DNA from: Phaeocystidibacter luteus
GTDB lineage: Bacteria > Bacteroidota > Bacteroidia > Flavobacteriales > Schleiferiaceae
Length of the DNA stretch: 64,000 nucleotides
Assembly (NCBI RefSeq): GCF_008933115.1
Contig: NZ_WBVO01000001.1
Span: 496,001 to 560,000 of the forward strand
Reading direction: 5' to 3'
The first letter of the stretch is position 1, and each line of letters starts with the position of its first letter. Shown one piece after another: positions 42,278 through 50,364 of this stretch. The notes under the pieces were generated by a model. The model saw nothing but the letters and a program-made list of their open reading frames with translations. It searched no databases and was not told where the DNA came from. The position numbers and the translations under genes were made by a program.

Positions 42278-42414
42278 TCAAACGTGACGCCGGGAAACAC
42301 CAAAAGCCGTAGCTCATATCTGCCGGGGCAAATACAAGTACAGCTTATCAGTTCCTCCCGATGTGTCAGGAGAGAACTTCTCGAATTTCGAAATGTGCAC
42401 TGAAGTCTCCACTC

Positions 42415-42527
42415 ACTCATCTATTTCCCGCTTCTTTGTTGCGGGAACAGGAATTAGCACCTTAGTCGATAGACCAGGTTGCTAAGGTTTCATAGGGCCA
42501 TGTCCCTCCACCTTTCTGGATAAGCCA
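42415..42527 (-). ncRNA. SAM-I (S-box) riboswitch
   Basis: The transcript strand carries the conserved S-box string. CTTATC is the P1 strand, followed by AGAAAGGTGGAGGGA, GGCCC, TGAAACC, TTAGCAACC and then AAGGTGCTAATTCC. A P4 hairpin (CCCGC/GCGGG) follows. GATGAGT closes P1 with GCTTATC (7 pairs, two of them G-T). High SAM should repress the downstream methionine operon. No U-rich intrinsic terminator follows, which points to control of translation. The remaining leader (42231-42414) holds two further pairing elements described in the findings. Confidence 0.93.
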
Positions 42528-42548
42528 ATATGTCGTAGAACGATGCCA

Positions 42549-42581
42549 CAAAGTAAGTGACAAAAATTTGGAAGTTCCAAA
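42549..42581 (-). promoter_or_regulatory. Predicted promoter of the SAM-I leader, with a palindrome over the -33 element
   Basis: Reading leftward there is TTTG (42581-42578), a 21-base spacer and TTACTTTG (42556-42549), seven of eight matches to TAnnTTTG. The start would be near 42544, about 18 bases before the aptamer. The -33 element is part of a perfect 15-base palindrome, TTTGGAAgTTCCAAA (42567-42581), which may be an operator. Confidence 0.55.
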
Positions 42582-42628
42582 TGAGAACAAGAAAATAACT
42601 TTGAAGCCCGCGGATTCTATGAATACTC

Positions 42629-42844
42629 CTAGCGAGAAGAAACGTAGAACAATGAGGCATCTATCATCTCCTCTGATAGCTCAGGAAAATCCTCAAGAAT
42701 TTCGGATTTCGTCATACCGTTGGCAAGCCAATTCAGAATATCATTCACACCAATACGGGTCCCTTTTATAATAGGACGACCAAACCGCTTATTGGGATCG
42801 ATAGTGATGAATTCCTTGAAGTTCATAATGCGAATATCGTTCAT
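42629..42844 (-). CDS. DUF433 protein (antitoxin-like), apparently without toxin partner
   Basis: This 71-residue protein has the DUF433 signature (ITIDPNKRFGRPIIKGTRIGV, followed by LANGMTKSEILEDFPELSEE). DUF433 proteins are often antitoxins paired with a PIN-like DUF5615 toxin. No such gene follows here; the met operon promoter begins about 50 bases downstream. A full -7 match, TACCTTTG (42856-42849), lies four bases before the ATG, so the mRNA may be leaderless. If the inner ATG (MNFKEF, 42826) is used, there is a short leader. Confidence 0.85.
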   Translation of the reverse strand: MNDIRIMNFKEFITIDPNKRFGRPIIKGTRIGVNDILNWLANGMTKSEILEDFPELSEEMIDASLFYVSSR

Positions 42845-42848
42845 TTTT

Positions 42849-42856
42849 CAAAGGTA
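42849..42856 (-). promoter_or_regulatory. -7 box of the DUF433 gene
   Basis: TACCTTTG on the leftward strand is a full match to TAnnTTTG, with four bases to the first ATG. Confidence 0.5.
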
Positions 42857-42985
42857 TTTATGCGATTTTCAAGAATTCGAATCTCAGAACATCATTTTAG
42901 AGTTGATTTCATATCCCCTTCATTTCGAAGCGACTAATCTTCAGTTTGTAGAGAATTATTTGATCAACCTCCCTTAGTACTCGCC

Positions 42986-43016
42986 TTTGATTCTATAAAC
43001 CATCTAAGTAACTTTC
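42986..43016 (+). promoter_or_regulatory. Predicted promoter of the secreted TPR protein gene
   Basis: TTTG (42986-42989), 19 bases, TAACTTTC (43009-43016), seven of eight matches to the -7 consensus. The ATG is 19 bases further. Confidence 0.55.
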
Positions 43017-43035
43017 TCCCTTCATTTCGTTTCCT

Positions 43036-44172
43036 ATGAAGTATATCTCGACCCTACTCCTTCTCACCTTTTCCCTCACCGGCTTTTCCCAAGAGGACCT
43101 AATGAAAGAGGCACAAGCCTTTCATCAAATGGGTGATCTCAGCTCTGCAAAATCCTCCATAGACCAGGTGGTAACCAACGATGCGACGAAGAACAACGGG
43201 CAAGCGTGGTATTTCTACGGAGTAATCTATGGGGATATCTACACTTCCAATGATTCCGAAGCATTATCCAATCCGGATTCAGCCCTGCCTCTAGCTGTGG
43301 ATGCGCTGAACAAGGCGATCGAACTCGGACCTGCAAACTTTGGAGCTCTGGCAGAACTCGCACTCACCCAACTCGGAAACGGTGCTCTGACAAAAGGAGT
43401 TACGGCATACTCCTCCGGAAATTACGAGCTCGCCATCAAACGTTTCCGAGAAACCCAAATCATCAATCCAAAGGATACTACGGCATACATTTATGCCGGA
43501 ATTGCCGCGCAGGAAATGGGAAACTACGACGAGGTAATGCGAAGCTTCACAACGCTTACGGAATTGGATTATAACAATCCCGACATCTACTTGTCGCTTA
43601 TTTACTACTCCAAGAACATTTACAACGATCTGGATGCAAGCCTCGAATGGGCTCGCAAGGCCCGAAAACGCTTCCCAAATGAAACGGAGTTCATGAAACA
43701 CGAAGTGAACCTGCTCATTCAAACCGGTCAAGCTGAAACCGCCAAGGCAGGTCTGCTCGAGTTACTGGAAACCGAACCCGAAAACGCCAACCTGTGGTTC
43801 AATCTCGGCTACCTCAACGAGGATATGGGGAACATGGAAGAAGCGCTCAGAGCCTACAAGAAGTCCATTGAGGTAAATCCCGAGTATTTCGACGCTGTGT
43901 ACAACTTGGCCGTGTACTACTTCAACCAGGCGGCAGATATCTATGGGGAGCTCGATGATATGGACCAAGAAACCTACGAGGAGAACAAGGACGATTACGA
44001 GGAGCGAGCTGAATTCTTGCTCGAAAAGTCGCTCCCATACTTCCAACAGGCATCGGCACTTCGCCCTGAAGAAGCCATGATCTGGAACACGCTTTCGCTC
44101 ATCTACAATCGTCTTGACATGGAGGATGAAGCCGAAGAAGCTCATGAGAAATATATCGAGCTACGCGGGTGA
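43036..44172 (+). CDS. Secreted tetratricopeptide repeat protein
   Basis: This 378-residue protein has a signal peptide (MKYISTLLLLTFSLTGFSQ). At least six TPR-like helical pairs follow, clear ones being AYIYAGIAAQEMGNYDEVMR, LWFNLGYLNEDMGNMEEAL and the C-terminal MIWNTLSLIYNRLDMEDEA. It is likely a periplasmic scaffold. It stands alone between the DUF433 gene and metK and has its own promoter. Confidence 0.85.
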   Translation: MKYISTLLLLTFSLTGFSQEDLMKEAQAFHQMGDLSSAKSSIDQVVTNDATKNNGQAWYFYGVIYGDIYTSNDSEALSNPDSALPLAVDALNKAIELGPANFGALAELALTQLGNGALTKGVTAYSSGNYELAIKRFRETQIINPKDTTAYIYAGIAAQEMGNYDEVMRSFTTLTELDYNNPDIYLSLIYYSKNIYNDLDASLEWARKARKRFPNETEFMKHEVNLLIQTGQAETAKAGLLELLETEPENANLWFNLGYLNEDMGNMEEALRAYKKSIEVNPEYFDAVYNLAVYYFNQAADIYGELDDMDQETYEENKDDYEERAEFLLEKSLPYFQQASALRPEEAMIWNTLSLIYNRLDMEDEAEEAHEKYIELRG

Positions 44173-44217
44173 TAGGAGTTTTTTAAAAATCGACTTCCCA
44201 TATTCAAGCCTATCTGT

Positions 44218-44225
44218 TACATTTG
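44218..44225 (+). promoter_or_regulatory. -7 box of the metK transcript
   Basis: TACATTTG is a full match to TAnnTTTG. The predicted start falls at about 44230, exactly at the first stem of the SAM-II riboswitch. Confidence 0.6.
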
Positions 44226-44230
44226 TCGTC

Positions 44231-44290
44231 CGCGTGGAGAGATTTGACTGATTGCAACCACTTTAAAAAATGCTAAAGCAGCGCCCTTAG
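44231..44290 (+). ncRNA. SAM-II riboswitch upstream of metK
   Basis: GTGG / CCAC form stem P1. The loop contains GATTTGACTGATTGCAA, and the 3' part TTTAAAAAATGCTAAAGC would fold back into the loop as the pseudoknot. This matches the conserved layout of SAM-II (metA motif) RNAs, known from Bacteroidota and alphaproteobacteria. It lies about 60 bases upstream of the metK ATG. SAM binding is expected to reduce translation of metK, giving product feedback. Confidence 0.85.
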
Positions 44291-44350
44291 CGGCTCTTTG
44301 CTCACTCGAATCTCACCACAGAATACAATTGCAAAAATTGATTGAGAAAG

Positions 44351-45601
44351 ATGAGCTATCTCTTTACATCAGAGTCCGTTTCAGAAGGACACCCAGATAA
44401 AATTGCCGATCAAATTAGTGACGCCATCCTTGATAATTTCTTGGCGTTCGACCCACATTCAAAGGTAGCATGCGAGACCCTCGTAACCACGGGTCAAGTT
44501 GTGCTCGCCGGCGAAATCAAAAGCGATACGTACATCGACGTTCAAAAAGTTGTTCGTGAAGTAATCACAAAGATTGGATACACGAAGAGCGAGTATATGT
44601 TTGAGGCGAACAGTTGTGGTGTGCTCTCTGCCCTTCACGAGCAATCTAGCGACATCAATCAAGGTGTAGATCGCGGAGCTCTTGAAGAACAAGGCGCAGG
44701 CGACCAAGGTATGATGTTCGGTTATGCTACAAACGAAACCGACAATTACATGCCACTTGCGCTCGACATAAGTCACCGCCTACTTCGCGAATTGGCAAAC
44801 ATTCGCAGAGAAAACAAAGAAGTGACATGGCTTCGTCCAGATGCGAAAGCACAGGTAACTCTAGAGTATTCTGACGATCACACCCCACAGCGAATCGTGA
44901 CCATCGTTGTAAGTACGCAACATGATGAGGACGTGACGAACGACGACATTAAGCGTGCTATCAAGGAAGTTCTCATTCCTCGAGTGAAAGCCCAACTTCC
45001 TTCTCACGTTCAAGAGCTTTTCAATGACGACATTCAGTACCACATCAACCCTACTGGCAAGTTCGTGATTGGTGGTCCACACGGCGACGCTGGTCTGACG
45101 GGACGTAAGATTATCGTCGACACTTACGGGGGTAAAGGCGCCCACGGTGGCGGAGCCTTCAGCGGTAAGGATCCATCTAAAGTTGACCGTTCTGCGGCTT
45201 ATGCTGCGCGCCACATCGCCCGCAACATGGTGGCAGCTGGAGTAGCTGATCAAATGCTTGTACAGGTATCTTACGCCATTGGTGTAGTTGAACCTACAGG
45301 AGTATTTGTCGACACCTACGGTTCTGCAAAGGTGAACATGACCGATGGTGAAATCGCAAAGAAAGTAACAGAGCTCTTCGACCTTCGTCCAGGTTTGATT
45401 GAAAAGAACCTAAAGCTTCGTCAGCCTATCTACAGTGAGACAGCAGCATACGGACACATGGGACGAGCTGCGCAGGTTATCAAGAAGAAGTTTGAAAGAC
45501 CAGATAGTGGTCAGACCGAAGTGAAAGAACTCGAAGTTGAGTTGTTCACGTGGGAAAAAGAAGACCGCGTTGACGACATCAAGTCGGCTTTCAACTTATA
45601 A
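44351..45601 (+). CDS. metK: S-adenosylmethionine synthetase
   Basis: This 416-residue enzyme makes SAM from methionine and ATP. Canonical motifs are [13 protein letters not shown] at the N-terminus, [16 protein letters not shown], and the phosphate-binding [16 protein letters not shown]. The ATG at 44351 gives the normal start; TTG at 44342 would add three residues. It is preceded by a SAM-II riboswitch. The stop codon directly abuts the stop of the convergent kdsB gene. Confidence 0.97.
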   Translation: MSYLFTSESVSEGHPDKIADQISDAILDNFLAFDPHSKVACETLVTTGQVVLAGEIKSDTYIDVQKVVREVITKIGYTKSEYMFEANSCGVLSALHEQSSDINQGVDRGALEEQGAGDQGMMFGYATNETDNYMPLALDISHRLLRELANIRRENKEVTWLRPDAKAQVTLEYSDDHTPQRIVTIVVSTQHDEDVTNDDIKRAIKEVLIPRVKAQLPSHVQELFNDDIQYHINPTGKFVIGGPHGDAGLTGRKIIVDTYGGKGAHGGGAFSGKDPSKVDRSAAYAARHIARNMVAAGVADQMLVQVSYAIGVVEPTGVFVDTYGSAKVNMTDGEIAKKVTELFDLRPGLIEKNLKLRQPIYSETAAYGHMGRAAQVIKKKFERPDSGQTEVKELEVELFTWEKEDRVDDIKSAFNL

Positions 45602-46351
45602 TTAGCTTTCCAAAAGTGCACGAACGACGTCGGCGTCTTCCGGAGTGTCGACGCTGACGGATGTTTCGTTCACGATTCCACAGAAGATATTTCTCCCACC
45701 TTCGAGCCAGCGCAATTGCTCGAGAGATTCTGCGCGCTCCAAGTCTCCCATAGCCATTGAAGCAAACGAGCGCAAGGCTTGTGGTCGAAAGGCGTATAAC
45801 CCAATGTGTTGGTAGAAATCGGCTTTGTTTAGCCACTCCTCCATTTCGGCCCCGCGTACATATGGAATGGGGTGTCGACTGAAATACAACGCCCTTCCAT
45901 TTTGGTCTAAGGTTACGAATACATTATTGGGATTGGAAAGGGTCTCGGTGTTTGTAACTGGACGAACGAGTGTAGACATCTCGCATTCCGGATTGTTGAA
46001 TGGATGAATAAGCGTTCTCAACGAAGCGGGATTGAGCATAGGCTCATCTCCTTGTACATTGATTACGATTTCAGCAGTCTCCCCAGATTCCCTTGAATAC
46101 TTCTCATAAGCCTCCAAACAACGGTTTGTGCCGGTTGTGTGATGCGAGGCCGTCATAATCACGTTTCCATTGAAGCTCTTCACTTCCTCGATGATGCGCT
46201 CGTCGTCTGTAGCTACCAGAACGTGATCCGCTCCCATTGAAGCTCGTTCGTACACTCTACGAATCATTGATTTTCCAACGAGATCGATGAGCGGCTTGCC
46301 GGGAAAACGAGTTGAGGCATATCGAGCGGGAATGATTGCGAGGGTTTTCAT
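45602..46351 (-). CDS. kdsB: 3-deoxy-manno-octulosonate cytidylyltransferase
   Basis: This 249-residue enzyme activates KDO as CMP-KDO for lipopolysaccharide. Motifs are IIPARYASTRFPGKPL at the N-terminus, VATDDERI, VQGDEPMLNP and YFSRHPIPYVRG. The ATG at 46351 (MKTLAIIPAR) gives the usual start; eight more in-frame residues lie upstream to 46375. It is a single gene, convergent with metK with no space between the stops. Confidence 0.95.
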   Translation of the reverse strand: MKTLAIIPARYASTRFPGKPLIDLVGKSMIRRVYERASMGADHVLVATDDERIIEEVKSFNGNVIMTASHHTTGTNRCLEAYEKYSRESGETAEIVINVQGDEPMLNPASLRTLIHPFNNPECEMSTLVRPVTNTETLSNPNNVFVTLDQNGRALYFSRHPIPYVRGAEMEEWLNKADFYQHIGLYAFRPQALRSFASMAMGDLERAESLEQLRWLEGGRNIFCGIVNETSVSVDTPEDADVVRALLES

Positions 46352-46513
46352 AGCGGGAGCTGTTAATCCGTGCAAAGCTACATTTCATTGTTCAGTCTAA
46401 TCGCAGGATGTGGACTACAATTAAATGAGCCAAGATTCTGTTAAAGGTAGAGCTTCAAAATGTTAAAAATGAATCCACTGCGTTAAATCCGCGAACTTAA
46501 CACTACACGAACT

Positions 46514-47836
46514 ATGTCAGAATCAAGTCCAGCTTCAACCTTTTCAAAGTGGATTCGCGAATCCATTTCGGCGCGTGTGCTCTTTGTAGGCGTGCTCATC
46601 CTACTACTCCTCATTCCTCTCGCCATGGTGCAAGATGTCATTCGCGAACGTGAAAGTCGTTCCAACGAAGCCATACGGGAAGTCAGTTATAAATGGGGTA
46701 ATGCGCAGACCATCGGTGGCCCAGCGCTCATTATCCCAGTGCAACTGGAGAAATCCAATCCCGATGAAAACGAGAGCAAATACTACATCAACAACATTGT
46801 AGTCTTACCAAATCAACTGGATTATAAGGCTGACGTAAAAGCTGAAGAACGCAAGCGCGGGATCTACAGTATTCCGCTCTATCAAGCCGACATCGCCTTC
46901 CGCGGACACATCGAAACGGATGACATATTAAAGGCTATCGGCAAAGACAACGGTGTGATACTTTGGGACCGTGCAAGGGTTCTGTTAAAGGTAAGTGACG
47001 TTAAGGGCTTACGAACCACACCAAAACTCCTCTTCAACGGTGAGTCACTCGAATTCAATCCGCGAAGCGAGGGTAAATTCATTGGCGGAGAAGCGCTTGT
47101 AGCTAATATTGAAAACTTCGAAGGAGGTCGAATCAACTTTCAAGGATCCATTTCTATCAATGGAACAAACTCACTGGGGCTACTTCCACTTGGCTCCATT
47201 ACAAACGGTGAAATCCGCTCAAACTGGAGTCATCCAAAGTTCATCGGCGATTACATAACCTCAGAAACACCACAAGTAGGTGAAGGTCAATCTGCCGGAT
47301 CTTGGCAGGTATTAGAAATGAACAGAGGCTATGCCCGAATCTTCCACGATTACGACAATTCGATTCTGTACAACAACTTCGGTGTGGAGCTTATGAAACC
47401 GGTAGACCACTACACGATGTCGGAGCGTTCAGCCAAATATGGAATCTTGATTATCAGCTTGACTTTCATCGCGTTCTTGCTGATTCAACTTGTAGTGAAT
47501 TTGAAAGTTCACACGATTCAATATTTGATGGTTGGATTTGGGCTTGTACTCTTCTATCTCTTACTCGTTGCATTCTCGGAGCGTATCGGCTTCTCTCCTG
47601 CTTACTTGATTGCTTCGATCATGACTACTGCACTGATTACTTGGTATGCGCACAGTATATATAAGAAGAGGAATCCAACTATTGCCTTAGGTTCAACTTT
47701 GGTACTTACCTATGGATTCCTATTTGTGGTAATGCAACTAGAAGACGTCGCACTACTGATTGGAGCACTGATACTCTTCATCGCGCTGGGCGTACTGATG
47801 TACTTCACACGAAAGATTCCGTCAGCACAAGCGTAG
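46514..47836 (+). CDS. creD: CreD-like inner membrane protein
   Basis: This 440-residue protein has the CreD layout. One N-terminal helix (about 22-42) is followed by a long periplasmic domain that includes RESRSNEAIREVSYKWGNAQ and GGPALIIPV. A C-terminal bundle of five or six helices (about 305-435) follows. E. coli CreD belongs to the CreBC regulon and affects envelope properties. In Bacteroidota the role is not well defined. It is a single gene with a strong terminator. Confidence 0.9.
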   Translation: MSESSPASTFSKWIRESISARVLFVGVLILLLLIPLAMVQDVIRERESRSNEAIREVSYKWGNAQTIGGPALIIPVQLEKSNPDENESKYYINNIVVLPNQLDYKADVKAEERKRGIYSIPLYQADIAFRGHIETDDILKAIGKDNGVILWDRARVLLKVSDVKGLRTTPKLLFNGESLEFNPRSEGKFIGGEALVANIENFEGGRINFQGSISINGTNSLGLLPLGSITNGEIRSNWSHPKFIGDYITSETPQVGEGQSAGSWQVLEMNRGYARIFHDYDNSILYNNFGVELMKPVDHYTMSERSAKYGILIISLTFIAFLLIQLVVNLKVHTIQYLMVGFGLVLFYLLLVAFSERIGFSPAYLIASIMTTALITWYAHSIYKKRNPTIALGSTLVLTYGFLFVVMQLEDVALLIGALILFIALGVLMYFTRKIPSAQA

Positions 47837-47853
47837 AAATGTCCTAAATAAAG

Positions 47854-47887
47854 AAACCCCATCTACCTCGCGGTGGATGGGGTTTTT
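47854..47887. terminator. Intrinsic terminator between creD and the universal stress gene
   Basis: AAACCCCATCTACC, loop TCGC, GGTGGATGGGGTTT (one G-T pair), then T run. A run before the stem makes it work in both directions for the convergent pair. Confidence 0.9.
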
Positions 47888-47905
47888 CATTTATTCGAAA
47901 CTCCT

Positions 47906-48784
47906 TTAGAAGTTCGAGAACTGTGCTTCGTAAGCTACTTTAGATGGCGTAATGCTCATTACAGGCATTGAAGCTGCGTAGAGGATTTTTTCTACATCGC
48001 TGCTTCTCAAACGCAGGTTACGTCCTTGATCGCCTTCTTCCATAATGATGATCAAATCGCCTTTTTCTTTAGACGCATATTCGAGAGTGGCTTCGGCAAC
48101 ACCTTTGCCCTCTTCACGAATGATTTCGCCTTCAACCTTTACTCCTGCATCTTTAATGAATGCTATGGTTTGCTTGAGGTTGGCAGAAAGCTTTTGAGCT
48201 TCCTCCTTATTCTTGGATACACCAACAATGCGAATTTCGCTTCCGAAAATGCGCGAGTAGTGAAGTGCTGGCCCCACCTTTTCGCGAGATCTTCTATCCA
48301 AAACAAGAGGGAAGATGATACGCTCAATAGGCTTAGGTGAGATACCTCCGTTGATTGTCAATACCGGTGGCTTAACATTGTTCACAACGCGGTAGGCGTT
48401 AGAACCTAGAACCGCTTTACGAGCGTTTGAAGGCTTACCGTTCGTACCCATTACTACGAGGTCTACGTCCAACATCTTTGCTACCTCAGCAATTTCCTCG
48501 TATACAGTTCCTTGAGCGGTCATGTGTGTCATTCGCACACCTGAACCAGCGTGCTTTTCGATGAGTTCCTCAAGTTTGGTTACTACTTGAGACTTCATTC
48601 TTTCGTTCTGCTTTTCTACTTCGCTGTCGAACAAACGCGCAAAAAGGCCGGCGTCTTCTAGGACTGAGAGCAAAGTAATTTCAGAGTTGGTTTTTTTTGC
48701 GATAGATACCGCGTGATCAAGTGCCTGAATAGATTGCTCTGAGAAGCCAATTGGCACCAAGATTCTATTGGTGTTAGTACTCAT
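47906..48784 (-). CDS. Universal stress protein with two Usp domains
   Basis: This 292-residue protein consists of two UspA-like halves. The first (about 5-150) has RILVPIGFSEQS and the nucleotide-binding loop VVMGTNGKPSNARKAVLGSNA. The second half (about 155-280) is more diverged and has LIIIMEEGDQG without a full ATP-binding GxxG...GS motif. The ATG at 48784 starts the first domain; the frame continues to 48952 only through the promoter region. A full -7 match, TACATTTG, lies upstream at 48821-48814. Confidence 0.9.
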   Translation of the reverse strand: MSTNTNRILVPIGFSEQSIQALDHAVSIAKKTNSEITLLSVLEDAGLFARLFDSEVEKQNERMKSQVVTKLEELIEKHAGSGVRMTHMTAQGTVYEEIAEVAKMLDVDLVVMGTNGKPSNARKAVLGSNAYRVVNNVKPPVLTINGGISPKPIERIIFPLVLDRRSREKVGPALHYSRIFGSEIRIVGVSKNKEEAQKLSANLKQTIAFIKDAGVKVEGEIIREEGKGVAEATLEYASKEKGDLIIIMEEGDQGRNLRLRSSDVEKILYAASMPVMSITPSKVAYEAQFSNF

Positions 48785-48813
48785 GGTCAATTTTTGCTGA
48801 GTTGAACATTCAC

Positions 48814-48856
48814 CAAATGTAGAACTTTTCGCGTAGCCTACGAATACGTATTTTCG
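48814..48856. promoter_or_regulatory. Divergent promoter region with central palindrome
   Basis: The leftward -7 box TACATTTG (48821-48814) serves the universal stress gene. The rightward TATTTTCG (48849-48856, seven of eight) serves the nucleoside phosphorylase and ends five bases before its GTG. Between them lies the perfect palindrome CGTAG-C-CTACG (48832-48842), a possible shared operator. Confidence 0.5.
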
Positions 48857-48861
48857 GACGT

Positions 48862-49737
48862 GTGAAACGAAACGAATTAGGCCCCTCAGAATTGATATTG
48901 AACCCAGATGGTTCAGTCTATCACCTACATCTTCTACCGGAAGATATTGCACCTATCATTATTACCGTGGGCGATCCAGACCGCGTAAAGCAGGTTAGTG
49001 ACCATTTTGACTCCATCGAGCTCGTCAGACAACACCGAGAGTTCGTCACCCACACAGGTTACTTCAAGGGAAAGCGGATAACCGTTATATCGACCGGCAT
49101 TGGAACGGACAATGTCGATATCGTTCTCAACGAGTTGGATGCGCTGGTCAATATCGACTTGAAAACTCGCTTGGTAAAAGAAGAGCACACCTCACTCACT
49201 TTTGTCCGTCTCGGTACGTCAGGTGCTTTGCAACGAGACATCCCATTGGGTACTTGGCTCCTTTCTGAATCGGCCTTTGGGTATGATGATTTACTCCATT
49301 TTTACGGAGGTCTACCGAATGACCAATCGGAATGTGAGCTGCTTCAACACTATTTAGAGGGCTTACCTCTTCCCTATCGAGCGATTTACTCTGAAAGAGC
49401 TGCGGCACACTTCCCAGAGAATAAGTACAAGCGCGGGCATACACTCACTATGCCGGGGTTTTATGCGCCACAGGGGCGAGCACTTAGACTTTCAAATCCA
49501 ACGGCTACGAGGTTTTCAAGATTCGCAGACTTTATTTTTCGGGATGGAGGCCGGCTTACAAATCTAGAGATGGAAACGGCAGGACTTTATGGTCTCTCAC
49601 AAATCTTGGGTCACGATGCGGTAAGCATCTCAGCACTTTTGGCCAATAGAATGAATGGCGAATTCCATCCAGACCCTAGTGGTGTTGTTAATGAGATGAT
49701 TGAAGATGCGTTGAACATCATTCACGATTGGGATTAA
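48862..49737 (+). CDS. Nucleoside phosphorylase
   Basis: This 291-residue protein is of the PNP/UDP phosphorylase (NP-I) family. It has the phosphate-binding IITVGDPDRVKQVSDHF and IGTDNVDIVLNELDAL, the central FVRLGTSGALQ, and the C-terminal NLEMETAGLYGLSQILGH with the conserved ME pair. It cleaves uridine or purine nucleosides with phosphate; the substrate is not fixed by sequence. The start codon is GTG; no in-frame ATG lies close upstream. The -7 box is only five bases before the GTG, so a leaderless transcript is likely. Confidence 0.9.
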   Translation: MKRNELGPSELILNPDGSVYHLHLLPEDIAPIIITVGDPDRVKQVSDHFDSIELVRQHREFVTHTGYFKGKRITVISTGIGTDNVDIVLNELDALVNIDLKTRLVKEEHTSLTFVRLGTSGALQRDIPLGTWLLSESAFGYDDLLHFYGGLPNDQSECELLQHYLEGLPLPYRAIYSERAAAHFPENKYKRGHTLTMPGFYAPQGRALRLSNPTATRFSRFADFIFRDGGRLTNLEMETAGLYGLSQILGHDAVSISALLANRMNGEFHPDPSGVVNEMIEDALNIIHDWD

Positions 49738-49783
49738 TGTTGATTCCTTAACACTTTCACGTGTGAGATTCGTTGTAATTGCC

Positions 49784-49791
49784 TAATTTCG
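49784..49791 (+). promoter_or_regulatory. Predicted -7 box of ndk
   Basis: TAATTTCG matches TAnnTTTG at seven of eight positions, 33 bases before the ndk ATG. Confidence 0.4.
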
Positions 49792-49824
49792 CGGCCGAAT
49801 TACGATTTAATCGACACAAGTACT

Positions 49825-50244
49825 ATGGCTGGTAACAGAACCTTCACCATGATTAAGCCTGATGCTGTTGAAAACGGACACATCGGTGCTATTTTGGCAA
49901 AGATCAACGAAGCGGGATTCCGCATCGTTTCAATGAAAATGACTCAATTGAGCCGTCGTGACGCGGGTAACTTCTACGCAGTGCACAAAGAGCGTCCGTT
50001 CTTCGGTGAATTGGTAGAATACATGACAAGCGGTCACATCGTAGCTGCAATCCTTGAAAAGGACAACGCAGTTGCTGATTTCCGAACTTTGATTGGTAAC
50101 ACTGACCCAGCTAAGGCTGACGAAGGAACCATCCGTAAGATGTTCGCAACTAGCATCGCAGCTAATGCGGTTCACGGATCTGACAGTGACGAAAACGCTG
50201 AGATTGAAGGAAACTTCTTCTTCTCTGCTCGCGAGCGTTACTAA
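49825..50244 (+). CDS. ndk: Nucleoside-diphosphate kinase
   Basis: This 139-residue enzyme balances nucleoside triphosphate pools. It starts [17 protein letters not shown], has the [13 protein letters not shown] strand, and carries the catalytic His in NAVHGSDS (about residue 117). Length and order are normal. It is a single gene with an intrinsic terminator 24 bases downstream. Confidence 0.97.
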   Translation: MAGNRTFTMIKPDAVENGHIGAILAKINEAGFRIVSMKMTQLSRRDAGNFYAVHKERPFFGELVEYMTSGHIVAAILEKDNAVADFRTLIGNTDPAKADEGTIRKMFATSIAANAVHGSDSDENAEIEGNFFFSARERY

Positions 50245-50267
50245 GCGAATTCGCATCATAAACATAG

Positions 50268-50296
50268 AACTCCGGCTAGATGGTCGGAGTTTTTTG
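50268..50296 (+). terminator. Intrinsic terminator of ndk
   Basis: AACTCCG, ten-base loop, CGGAGTT, then T run. Confidence 0.85.
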
Positions 50297-50364
50297 TTTC
50301 TATACAGCCCAGTATTGCTGGGATTCCTTACATTCACGGAGTCAATTCCAATTAACTATTCAAG

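Noticed and set aside
42091-42420. Open frame of 109 residues beginning just after the SAM-I aptamer and running into the PLP enzyme gene
   Set aside because: It overlaps the well-supported gene in another frame, and its composition (Arg/Ser-rich) looks like a shadow. A very short leader peptide cannot be excluded but has no support.
42425-42450. CCCGC/GCGGG hairpin after the SAM-I core as an intrinsic terminator
   Set aside because: It corresponds to helix P4 of the aptamer and is not followed by a T run.
49753-49770. CACTTTCACGTGTGAGA resembling a parS site
   Set aside because: Only the central CACGTG and part of the left arm agree with the parS consensus; the right arm does not.
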